From Acidipropionibacterium acidipropionici (GTDB taxonomy: Bacteria; Actinomycetota; Actinomycetes; Propionibacteriales; Propionibacteriaceae), in assembly GCF_001441165.1 (NCBI RefSeq), contig NZ_CP013126.1, positions 1,331,551 to 1,395,550 of the forward strand: a stretch of DNA of 64,000 bases. Reading direction: 5' to 3'. A model generated the notes under the pieces. That model saw nothing but the letters and a program-made list of their open reading frames with translations, was not told where the DNA came from and searched no databases. Below, one piece after another: positions 24,174 through 31,774 of the stretch. Within the stretch, counting starts at the first letter, position 1, and each line of letters begins with the position of its first letter. The position numbers and the translations under genes are program-made.

Positions 24174-25271
24174 TCACTCCACGATGATCCGGTCCGGGGT
24201 GGCGGTGGTGGCGCGCATCGTCACCTCGAGCTCGTCGCCGATCCGCACCGAGCCGGGCACCCACAGCAGGCTCGCCTGCATGTGCGGAGGCTCGGCGAAG
24301 AAGAGCTTGTGGCCGCCGGCCGAGTAGGGGGACAGGGCCATCCGGCCCGCCTCCATGACGCCGTTGGCCACGGTCTGGGCGATCTGCCGGGCGTTGGCCG
24401 CAGCCGTCGGGGCCTGCATGGCCACCCCGTTGGCGGTTCCCCCCGAGACGATCGCCAGCCGGTGGTGACGCCGCCCGGCCCGGCGCTGCCAGTACCCGAC
24501 GCGTTCCGAGGGCGCGACGTCGTGGACGTCCTGGACGCTCGCCCGGTAGTGCAGGGCGTCGTGGGCCCCCAGCCACAGCTCGGTGCCGACGCGATGGCGC
24601 ACCTCGACGTGGAAGGTCTGACGCAGCCGGTCCAGATCGGCGGCGCTGAGGTGGGAGACCCACAGTGGAGCCGTGTACGCCGACAGGGCGGCGGTGGCCA
24701 GGTCGGTGGCCTCGCCCAGATGCTGGCCGATCATCGGCAGGTGGATGGTCCAGCCGACGATCTCCAGCCCCTCGGCGGCCGCGACGGCGGCCTCGAACTC
24801 GTCTGGCCGCATCCCGTAGCGGCGCATGGAGGTGAGCACCTCCAGGATCACCCGCGCTCCCGGACGGGCCTTCGCGACGGCGGCCACATCCTCGAGGCGC
24901 GAGAGGGTCGTGATGACGCCGGGATCGGCGAGCGCCGCCTCGGCCACGGCGTCGCCGGGACGCCACGGGGTGAGGACGACGACGTCCCCCTCGAATCCCG
25001 GATGCTCGGCGTCCCCGGCCCGGACATCGTGCTCATCAGCGCTGCCGCGCACCTCGTGCTCATCAGCGCTGCCGCGCACCAGCGCCACCTCCTCGGCCGT
25101 GCCCACCGCCAGGCAGCCCAGCCCGAGTCGTGTCACCTCGCCGGCCAGCCGGGCAAGCCCGAAGCCGTAGCCATTGCCCTTGGCCACCGGAACGATGCCC
25201 GGATCGCCGGCCACCACCGAATCCTGATGGGCCCGCCAGGCGGCGCCGTCGACGTGGAGCACCAGGCTCAT
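24174..25271 (-). CDS. Alanine racemase-like PLP protein
   Basis: 365 residues. The N-terminal TIM-barrel half has the PLP lysine in PVAKGNGYGFG (about residue 30; alanine racemases read KADAYGHG). A C-terminal beta domain follows (VSGGTANGVAMQ, SVRIGDELEVTMRA). The spacing is that of alanine racemase, but several consensus residues differ, so it may act on another amino acid. Its start overlaps the stop of the FemX-like gene (ATGA). The pair suggests supply and attachment of an amino acid in the peptidoglycan bridge. A perfect 9-residue tandem duplication (VRGSADEHE/D) lies near residues 70-85. Confidence 0.75.
   Translation of the reverse strand: MSLVLHVDGAAWRAHQDSVVAGDPGIVPVAKGNGYGFGLARLAGEVTRLGLGCLAVGTAEEVALVRGSADEHEVRGSADEHDVRAGDAEHPGFEGDVVVLTPWRPGDAVAEAALADPGVITTLSRLEDVAAVAKARPGARVILEVLTSMRRYGMRPDEFEAAVAAAEGLEIVGWTIHLPMIGQHLGEATDLATAALSAYTAPLWVSHLSAADLDRLRQTFHVEVRHRVGTELWLGAHDALHYRASVQDVHDVAPSERVGYWQRRAGRRHHRLAIVSGGTANGVAMQAPTAAANARQIAQTVANGVMEAGRMALSPYSAGGHKLFFAEPPHMQASLLWVPGSVRIGDELEVTMRATTATPDRIIVE
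25027..25080. repeat. 27-bp perfect tandem duplication inside the racemase-like gene
   Basis: Two exact 27-bp units (25027-25053, 25054-25080) sit in frame and add nine residues. A unit of this size can expand or contract by slippage without shifting the frame. Confidence 0.85.
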
Positions 25272-26434
25272 CGCGACCTCCGGTTCATGTACCAGTCGAA
25301 GACCTTGTAGAGCAGCGGATCGATGACCAGATCCCACTCGCCGATGTAGGAGACGGCCTCGCCGCCCGAGCCCACCTTGAACTGGATGAGCCCCAGTTCC
25401 GGGTCGTCGGCGGCCAGTCCCTCGGTGATCCCGCGCAGATCGTAGACGTCGGCGTCGACGGCCATCGAGTCGCGGATCATCTGCCACTGGATGGCGTTGG
25501 AGCCGCGGACGTCGCGCTTGGCCGAGGTGGAGGCGCCGTAGGAGTACCAGGTGTGACGGCCCACGTGCACCCAGGTGGTCGACGCCACCAGGTCGCCCTC
25601 GTGGTGGGCCAGATAGAGGTGCATCCGGTCGGGGTCCTCGCCGTTGAGGGCGTCCCACATGGTCTGGAAGTACTCCAGCGGTCGGGGGGTGAAGCCGTCG
25701 CGCCCGGCGGTCTCCACGTAGATCTTGTGGAAGGCGGGAAGGTCCTCGCGGCCCCCGCGGGTCACCTCGACGCCCTTCTTGTCGGCCTTGCGGATGTTGC
25801 GGCGCCACAGCTGGTTCATCCCGGACAGCACCTCGTCCTCGGACTTCCGGCTGCGCACGCCGTCATCCCAGGTGACCAGGGGGAGCTGGAAGTTGAACTT
25901 CGGCTGCCCGGCCGCGAACCCCTCGGAGTCCTTGGGGGGACGCCAGCCCAGATGGCGCAGCTCATTGGCCAGCCGGGTGGCGTGGAGATTCGTGACGTCG
26001 GCGGGCGCCTGGGACAGGGCGGTGATCGACTCGTCGGCGATCGCGGTCTTGATGGTGTCCTTGCGCCAGGTCTGATGCGGGACGGTCGGGCCGATCCTCA
26101 GCGCGAAGGCTCCGCGCTTCTTGACGTGGTCCCGCAGCGCCTCGAGGATCTCCGGAAGGTCGGGGGTCGTCCAGTCCAGCACAGGCCCCTCGGGCAGGTA
26201 TGCGAGGTAGCGCTTGAGCTTCGGGACCTTGCGGTAGAGCACCAGGCCGGCACCGATGAGCTCGTCGGCGTCACGAATGATCCCGACGGACTCGCTGAGC
26301 CATTCCTGCTTGACCTTCCCCCACGCCGGCGTCTGGAGGAAGCTCACCGTCTCCTCGGCGGCCGAGCCCGGTGCGGCCCAGTCGTGGAGGAAGGCGAGAT
26401 GCTGGTCGGCGGAGATCTGTCGTACCTGAATCAC
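25268..26434 (-). CDS. FemX/FemAB-family peptidoglycan aminoacyltransferase
   Basis: 388 residues with the double GNAT-like Fem fold. Visible landmarks are FLQTPAWGKVKQEW near residue 32, LPEGPVLDW near 80, NIRKADKKGVEV near 215 (the helical-arm region), and WYSYGAST and NAIQWQMI near 300-320. Such enzymes attach the first amino acid of the interpeptide bridge from aminoacyl-tRNA to lipid II at the cytoplasmic membrane. Propionibacteria often have LL-DAP with a glycine bridge. TAAGGT lies 6 nt before the GTG start, so the message is probably leaderless. The racemase-like gene follows, overlapping by 4 bp. Confidence 0.88.
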   Translation of the reverse strand: MIQVRQISADQHLAFLHDWAAPGSAAEETVSFLQTPAWGKVKQEWLSESVGIIRDADELIGAGLVLYRKVPKLKRYLAYLPEGPVLDWTTPDLPEILEALRDHVKKRGAFALRIGPTVPHQTWRKDTIKTAIADESITALSQAPADVTNLHATRLANELRHLGWRPPKDSEGFAAGQPKFNFQLPLVTWDDGVRSRKSEDEVLSGMNQLWRRNIRKADKKGVEVTRGGREDLPAFHKIYVETAGRDGFTPRPLEYFQTMWDALNGEDPDRMHLYLAHHEGDLVASTTWVHVGRHTWYSYGASTSAKRDVRGSNAIQWQMIRDSMAVDADVYDLRGITEGLAADDPELGLIQFKVGSGGEAVSYIGEWDLVIDPLLYKVFDWYMNRRSR

Positions 26435-26488
26435 ATGGACACCTTACGGGTACGACGGACGCCGGTGGGCCCGGGAACAGTCCGTCGG

Positions 26489-26568
26489 GGTGGAGGATCT
26501 CCTCCCAACACGCCGTCCCCGAGCGCTGCCGGGCGCCACGACGGCGTGTTGGGAGGAGAATCTTCACC
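26489..26568. repeat. Long intergenic inverted repeat H6
   Basis: 28-bp arms (26489-26516, 26541-26568) around a 24-nt loop, with the inner CTCCTCCCAACACGCCGT exact. It lies between the 3' end of the membrane protein gene at 26597 and the FemX promoter, a terminator position on the minus strand. Confidence 0.7.
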
Positions 26569-26596
26569 GCCCAGGGCCGCGGCTCGGGCTGCGGCC

Positions 26597-27337
26597 TCAG
26601 TTCTGGCCCGGTGTCGGCATTCCCGGGCCGATCGCCCCGGGAACCGGCGCTCCCGGCAGCGGCGCCGGGCCGGACCCGTCGGGCCGCGGGAAGCCTTGCG
26701 GGAAGGCCGACTTCACCGACTCGGGGATCGCGTGGACGAAGGCGCACAGCTGCCGGCAGGCCTGGTCCATCCTCTCCTCGTCGACCCTTCCGGTGGTTCC
26801 CCGGACCCAGCTGGTGACGGTGCCGCCGCCGATGATGAACCCGATGTTCTTCCCCTGCGCCATGAGGAACTGGGCGACCTGCGGGGTGATGACGGCCCTG
26901 GCGAATCCCTCGTCGCCAGTGACGTTCCAGCGCTTGTTGAACTCCTCATCGGGGAACTTGATCGCAGTCGCCTTGCGGTTGATCCACCAGGTGCCGTGGA
27001 CCAGCTGAAGAGACGGCGTCTGAGGGGCGGGTGTCGTGACATACCGCTGGGAGTAGGTCGTCGAGTACCGCCCGGCGCCGGTCCGGTAGGAGTAGATGCC
27101 GGAGGTGATCCGCAGCCCGTCGAAGACGCCGTTCATGACGAATTCGTCGGCGTGGCTGCTGCCGAGCACGAAGATCCCGCCGGGCAGCCGCTCGTCGATG
27201 CGCGGCCTCGCGTCACCGATCCACTGCCAGCCCCGGCGGGCCGACAACTCGGTCCACTTCCCGTTGCGGTTCTTCTTGATGAAATGGGCGGCGACGAGGA
27301 CTATCGCGAAGACGGCCAGATATATGAGGAATCTCAC
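26597..27337 (-). CDS. Membrane-anchored protein of unknown function
   Basis: 246 residues from a GTG at 27337. One N-terminal helix (RFLIYLAVFAIVLVAAHFI) is followed by a basic KKNRNGKW, so the body is likely cytoplasmic. The body (LSARRGWQWIGDARPRIDERLPG to AFVHAIPESVK) has the strand pattern of actinobacterial proteins that look like a diverged DUF3137 or PH-type domain. The C terminus is Pro/Gly/Ala-rich and disordered. The longer open frame upstream is an antisense shadow of the neighbouring gene. Function is unknown; identification of the domain is tentative. Confidence 0.6.
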   Translation of the reverse strand: MRFLIYLAVFAIVLVAAHFIKKNRNGKWTELSARRGWQWIGDARPRIDERLPGGIFVLGSSHADEFVMNGVFDGLRITSGIYSYRTGAGRYSTTYSQRYVTTPAPQTPSLQLVHGTWWINRKATAIKFPDEEFNKRWNVTGDEGFARAVITPQVAQFLMAQGKNIGFIIGGGTVTSWVRGTTGRVDEERMDQACRQLCAFVHAIPESVKSAFPQGFPRPDGSGPAPLPGAPVPGAIGPGMPTPGQN

Positions 27338-27347
27338 ATTCCGGAGA

Positions 27348-27839
27348 TTAGGGGAGGTGAGGTTCAGGATCGGCGATCGGGAAGCAGACGTCGCAGGCCG
27401 GATCGTCCATCGCCAGGAAGTCCCAGTTCGCCCAGTAGAGCTCTCGGGGGGCTCCCCGGCGCTCCCAGCCGCGGGCCCGGCAGGCGGCGTCCAGCTCGTC
27501 GTAGACGTCGTCGATCTCCGGGTAGGCGAGCTCGGCACGGGTGACGGTGACGTAGGCCTCGCAGTGGGCCTCCTCGATGCGGCGCACCACCCCGACCGGC
27601 AGATCCTGGTGGCGGGGGGCGCGTTCGTCGACCGGTTGGCAGACCTCCACGGTGCCGTCCTTTCCCGCCGCCAGGCCGTCGCAGTAGACGACGAAGTGGG
27701 GCGCTGCGACCGGTGCCAGGGACTCCAGAAGGCGCATCGACGTCTCGATGTGATCGTCCAGCTCGTCGATCGAGATGCGCCCGCGGACGGCCAGCACGGT
27801 CTGAGCCTCGACCCGCCGCAGGCGCGGTTCGACGGTCAT
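27348..27839 (-). CDS. GyrI-like / effector-binding domain protein
   Basis: 163 residues. The pattern is that of a stand-alone GyrI-like small-molecule-binding domain: VEAQTVLAVRGRISIDELDDHI at the start, PHFVVYCDG in the middle, a pair of repeats and CDVCFPI at the end. The conserved glutamate-containing strand EVCQPVDE is present. In AraC-type regulators this domain binds hydrophobic drugs; stand-alone forms can hydrolyse or sequester toxins. There is no DNA-binding domain. The ATG at 27839 was chosen because it starts the domain; the gene lies between an acyltransferase and a membrane protein on the same strand. Confidence 0.7.
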   Translation of the reverse strand: MTVEPRLRRVEAQTVLAVRGRISIDELDDHIETSMRLLESLAPVAAPHFVVYCDGLAAGKDGTVEVCQPVDERAPRHQDLPVGVVRRIEEAHCEAYVTVTRAELAYPEIDDVYDELDAACRARGWERRGAPRELYWANWDFLAMDDPACDVCFPIADPEPHLP

Positions 27840-27873
27840 CGTGCCCGCCACAGCCCGGTGGGGCCAGGGATGG

Positions 27874-28857
27874 TCATCCCGCCCGCCGCTCCGGGGAACC
27901 GGGGTTCGCGGGCCCGTCCTCACCTGCCGTCCGGGGTGAGGCGCCGGAATCGGTGTGGCCGGAATCGGAGGGATCTGCTGCCGCGGGGCCGGTCGGTGCC
28001 GGCTCGTCGGGGGCGTCGGGGGAGGCGGCCTCCATCAGCTTTGCCGCGGCCGCCTTGGTGGCCTCGGCCTCCTCCGCCTTCTTGGCGACCTTGTCGAGGG
28101 CCAGGGTGCGGGCGTACTCGGCCTGGGTGGGCATGCCGTAGGCGCGCGCCGTCTGATCGTGCAGCTCCATGATCTGGCGGCGGACCCGCTCGGAGAACTC
28201 GTGGGCGATCTCGCCGGGGGCCGGGCTCATCGGGTGGCCGTAGACCACATGGACCTGCGGGCGTCCCTTGGGGAGCAGCCCCTCGATGTCCGAGGGCATC
28301 GCGGCGAAGGCGCCGACCAGGGCGACCGGGATCACCGGCACTCCCCGGGAGATGGCCAGGGCGGCGGCGCCCGGCTTGAAGGGCCCCATCGCGCCGGTGC
28401 GCGAGCGGGTCCCCTCGGCGAAGATGAGCAGCGGGACGCCGTCGGTGAGCAGGGAGCCTGCCAGGCCGCGGTGGGAGCGGCCCGCCGCGCCCTTCTTCGA
28501 GCGACCCTTGCCGCCGCGGTCGACGGGGAAGGCGTTGAAGAAGAGCACCGGGGTGAGGGCCTTCCACCATGCGGTGAAGAAGTAGTCGGCGGCCGCCCCG
28601 GTGGACAGGTAGCGGCTCAGCCGTTTGGGCAGCGACCCGAAGATCAGCGGGGTGTCCAGATGGGAGGAGTGGTTGGCGGTGATGACGTAGGCGCCGTCGA
28701 CCCCGTCCAGATTCGCCAGGCCGTGGATGGTGACCTTCGTGACCCTCCACACCAGCGGCTTGAGCAGCAGGATGTTGGCCGCCTGACGCGTGATGGCGGA
28801 CAGGTCGCTGGTGTAGCGTCCGCGATCCTTGACCCTCGGCTTGATGGCCATGGTCAT
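27874..28857 (-). CDS. 1-acyl-sn-glycerol-3-phosphate acyltransferase (PlsC family)
   Basis: 327 residues. Motif I NHSSHLDTP (about residue 62) has the catalytic His and Asp; motif II is seen in FFNAFPVDRGG, motif III in FAEGTRSRTG (about residue 146) and motif IV in VPVIPVALVG. It would acylate lysophosphatidic acid at the membrane in phospholipid synthesis. The last 90 residues are an Ala/Pro/Glu-rich, disordered tail, longer than in the core family. The start overlaps the stop of the SDR gene (ATGA), so the two form an operon. Confidence 0.9.
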   Translation of the reverse strand: MTMAIKPRVKDRGRYTSDLSAITRQAANILLLKPLVWRVTKVTIHGLANLDGVDGAYVITANHSSHLDTPLIFGSLPKRLSRYLSTGAAADYFFTAWWKALTPVLFFNAFPVDRGGKGRSKKGAAGRSHRGLAGSLLTDGVPLLIFAEGTRSRTGAMGPFKPGAAALAISRGVPVIPVALVGAFAAMPSDIEGLLPKGRPQVHVVYGHPMSPAPGEIAHEFSERVRRQIMELHDQTARAYGMPTQAEYARTLALDKVAKKAEEAEATKAAAAKLMEAASPDAPDEPAPTGPAAADPSDSGHTDSGASPRTAGEDGPANPGSPERRAG

Positions 28858-29678
28858 CGATCACCGCCCTGCTGAGACCGCCCGGCCGGTTCATCCGGGA
28901 AGTCCGTCTTGTCGCGGCTGGAGGTCAGCGTGCGGGAGAGCCAACGCATGGTCGATCGGGGGGCGACCCCCGCCACTGAGATGGCCGCCTTCCAGAGGCG
29001 ATTCGGGATCGAGACCACTTTGCCCTTCTCAAGATCGGTCAAGCTCTGGCGCACCACGGTCTGGGGATCAGTCCAGACGACCTCGGGAAGATTGGTCGCG
29101 GTGACGTGGGCGCGTTCGTGGAACTCGGTGTGCACCCACCCGGGGCAGACAGCCATCGCCGAGACGCCGGTGCCGTGCAGCTCATTGGCCAGCCCCTCGG
29201 TGAAGGTGAGCACCCAGGCCTTGATGGCCGAGTAGTTGCCGGTGTTGATCCAGGCCGAACCCGAGGAGATGTTGACGATGGCGCCGCTGCCCCGCGACTT
29301 CATCGCGCGCCCGGCCGCCGCCGACAGCACCAGCACGGCCCGGCACATGACGTCGAAGGCGCGGTCCTGGAGGGGCAGGGTCCCGGCGTCGAGGATCTTG
29401 GCGTGCAGTCCGAAGCCGGCATTGTTGACCAGCAGGTCCACCGGGCGGTCCGGGTCCTCGAGGCGGGCGGCCACGGCGTCCACCTCGTCGCGGACCGACA
29501 GATCGGCGCGGAGTGTTTCGATCTCCACGCCGTACCGGGGTTCGAGCTCAGCCTTGATGGCCGCCATGCGCTCCGTGTCGCGGGCGACGATGATGACGTC
29601 GTCCCCGCGTGCCGCGAGTTGTGTGACGAACTCCCGGCCGATGCCGGAAGTGCCACCGGTGACCATGCAGGATGACAT
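28854..29678 (-). CDS. Short-chain dehydrogenase/reductase
   Basis: 274 residues. The classical SDR pattern is clear: cofactor motif TGGTSGIG (about 7-14), NNAG (about 89-92), catalytic Ser in NISSGSA and YSAIK with the Tyr and Lys (about 149-153). The DsbA-like subgroup 'DltE/YqjQ' acts on lipid or ketone substrates; the exact substrate is unknown. Its stop overlaps the PlsC start, which suggests a role in lipid metabolism. TAGATT lies 7 nt before the ATG and no Shine-Dalgarno sequence is seen, so transcription is probably leaderless. Confidence 0.85.
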   Translation of the reverse strand: MSSCMVTGGTSGIGREFVTQLAARGDDVIIVARDTERMAAIKAELEPRYGVEIETLRADLSVRDEVDAVAARLEDPDRPVDLLVNNAGFGLHAKILDAGTLPLQDRAFDVMCRAVLVLSAAAGRAMKSRGSGAIVNISSGSAWINTGNYSAIKAWVLTFTEGLANELHGTGVSAMAVCPGWVHTEFHERAHVTATNLPEVVWTDPQTVVRQSLTDLEKGKVVSIPNRLWKAAISVAGVAPRSTMRWLSRTLTSSRDKTDFPDEPAGRSQQGGDR

Positions 29679-29847
29679 AGGCACTAATCTACGACAGCCC
29701 GTGGGCCCCGACCGGTCCGCAGGTCGGACGGTTCGCGGGGGCGAGCTGCGATTCTCGACGAGATCGACGTCGAATCCGCCACCCAACGCGCGTCAGAGGC
29801 CACTTGGTGTCTCGGTTCCGTCGGGAATCGCAGATAGGCTCGGGGAC

Positions 29848-30651
29848 GTGACTGAGCGAATCATCGGGGCAACTGTCGACGAGTCCGACCTGGGCGCCCA
29901 GACCGGCGAGCGCGGCGCGAACGTGGCGCAGATCATGGTGGGGGACCCGCAGTCCTGGCGCAAGCCCGCCCTGGCCCATCCCGGCGGTGCCGCCGGGCTG
30001 CGGGAGGCGGCGGAAGAAGCCGGCCTGGCCCTGGTGGTGCACGCCGCCTACGTCATCAATGTGGCCTCCCTCAACAACCGGATCCGCATCCCGTCGCGCA
30101 AGCTGCTGCAGCAGACCCTGACCCTGGCCGGCGAGATCGGGGCGATCGGCGTGGTGGTGCACGGCGGCCACGTCCGCGACGGGGAGCCGATCGAGCAGGG
30201 ACAGGACAACTGGCGCAAGGCCATCGACGGGCTGGAGCTGCCCGTCCCGGTGTTCCTGGAGAACACCGCCGGAGGCAAGCATGCGATGGCCCGCGAGCTG
30301 GAGCGGATCCGCGGCACCTGGGAGGCCATCAGCGCCGCGGAGGGGGCCGAGAGTGTCGGCTTCTGCCTGGACACCTGCCACGCCTTCGCCGCCGGACTGG
30401 ACATGACGACCGTGGTCGACGACGTGAGGGCGATCACGGGGCGGATCGACCTGGTTCACGTCAACGACTCCCAAGGCCCCGCCGGATCGGGCCGCGACCG
30501 TCACGCCAACCTGGGGAAGGGCCAGATCGATCCCGACGAGCTGGCCGCGGTGGCCCGTGACGCCGGGGCGCCGCTGGTCGTCGAGACTCCCGGTGAGGCC
30601 CCCGACCAGGCCGCCGACATCGCGTGGCTGCGGGAGCGCCTAGGCGCCTGA
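29848..30651 (+). CDS. nfo: Endonuclease IV (AP endonuclease)
   Basis: 267 residues from GTG. It has the TIM-barrel AP-endonuclease 2 pattern with metal ligands in VVHAAYVIN, VVHGGHV, LENTAGGK, CLDTCHAFAAG, HVNDSQG and the RHANLGKGQI signature, all in order. It cleaves the DNA backbone at abasic and oxidised sites in base excision repair. The length matches the family. TAGGCT lies 7 nt before the GTG, so the start is fixed as probably leaderless; the long upstream frame is antisense to the SDR gene. Its 3' end overlaps the next, convergent gene by 12 bp. Confidence 0.93.
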   Translation: MTERIIGATVDESDLGAQTGERGANVAQIMVGDPQSWRKPALAHPGGAAGLREAAEEAGLALVVHAAYVINVASLNNRIRIPSRKLLQQTLTLAGEIGAIGVVVHGGHVRDGEPIEQGQDNWRKAIDGLELPVPVFLENTAGGKHAMARELERIRGTWEAISAAEGAESVGFCLDTCHAFAAGLDMTTVVDDVRAITGRIDLVHVNDSQGPAGSGRDRHANLGKGQIDPDELAAVARDAGAPLVVETPGEAPDQAADIAWLRERLGA

Positions 30652-31518
30652 CCAGGCTGTCAGCGCATCGGAGAGGCGTTGCGGGTCCGTCAGCCAGACC
30701 AGTGATCGCCACGGCTGCTCGACGAGGGGGTGGCCCGGCCCGCGGCGGGCCAGTGGACGGGCGAGGGCGTGGTTCTCGGATGACAGCCAGATGGTGATGT
30801 CCAGGCCGGGATCGGTCCAGGCGCTGAGCCAGTTGAGATCCTCGATGGATGCCTCAGCGGGCTGGAACGGAAGAGTTTCGTCGTAGGGTTGGCGCGCCTC
30901 CTCGGCCTCCTGCCACATCGTCGTCGCCCTCTCACACAGTGCGGGATCGCTGGTCACCTGTGTGCCGTAGGCCAGTGCCGCGTACGCGGTATACCCCTCG
31001 CGCGGATACGGCCCGGTGGGGCTGAGGTCCTTGAGCGCCGATGAGAACAGAACCTTCACCGTGCTGTAGGGCGGCGCGTAGGGAGCGACCTGCTTCTCAG
31101 CCTCCTTGATGTCGTCCAAGACGACGCTCGGAGAGTCCCGGAACTCGTCGTCGCCGAGCGCCTCGATGATTGTCTCGTAGGGCCGCTGGGGGCCGTCGGG
31201 GTGGTACATCGGCACCGACCAGACCAGCTCCAGACCGGAATCACATGCCTGGATCCCGGCCGGGTCGATGAGGACCGCACGCCGGGCACGGCCCGATCTC
31301 ACCAGTGCTGCGGCCGGTCCGCAGCCGAAGCCCAGCCCGACCGCACCGTCCCATACGTCCGCGCCGTCCTCCAGATCTGTGAGAGTCTCGGCGGCCTGGA
31401 CGGTGGGAACCATGGTCGGGGCCGTGCTGGCACGCCAGGCCACGGTGTCGGGTATTCGCCGGGCCACGTCACCCGTGATCCGTGCGCCCAGTTGCGGATC
31501 GATCAGAACTGACGTCAT
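30640..31518 (-). CDS. Protein of unknown function, possible degenerate alpha/beta-hydrolase
   Basis: 292 residues from an ATG at 31518 with GGAG 12 nt upstream. Around residues 60-85 it reads GLGFGCGPAAALVRSGRARRAVLIDP, which has the shape of a nucleophile elbow followed by a strand as in alpha/beta-hydrolases, but with Cys in place of Ser. The C-terminal SSENHALARPLARRGPGH could carry the matching His. No other motif is recognised. GC and codon use fit the neighbours. It is transcribed alone, convergent with nfo. Confidence 0.6.
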   Translation of the reverse strand: MTSVLIDPQLGARITGDVARRIPDTVAWRASTAPTMVPTVQAAETLTDLEDGADVWDGAVGLGFGCGPAAALVRSGRARRAVLIDPAGIQACDSGLELVWSVPMYHPDGPQRPYETIIEALGDDEFRDSPSVVLDDIKEAEKQVAPYAPPYSTVKVLFSSALKDLSPTGPYPREGYTAYAALAYGTQVTSDPALCERATTMWQEAEEARQPYDETLPFQPAEASIEDLNWLSAWTDPGLDITIWLSSENHALARPLARRGPGHPLVEQPWRSLVWLTDPQRLSDALTAWSGA

Positions 31519-31774
31519 GTCAGGCAACTCCTGTCGCACGTGCGTCGACCATGAGGTTCTTCGCCATGTCAACCCCCGTATCCGGATACCGACACGCTAT
31601 CTGGGCGACGAGCGCCGGGTCTTCGGAACTGATGTCTCCGGCAGCTCCAACTGGGGGCGCCTGGCTGGTCCGGCCGCTGCTTGGCGGTTCTCCCTACGAT
31701 GGGCATTACCGGGCCTGCGGGGCGGCCACCCCTGACTGCCCGTCGCGGCCCGGTCCCGAAGCAAGGAGTGGGCC

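Noticed and set aside
25027-25080. Two exact 27-bp repeats as a small CRISPR array
   Set aside because: There is no spacer between them, they are in frame in a coding gene, and no cas gene is near.
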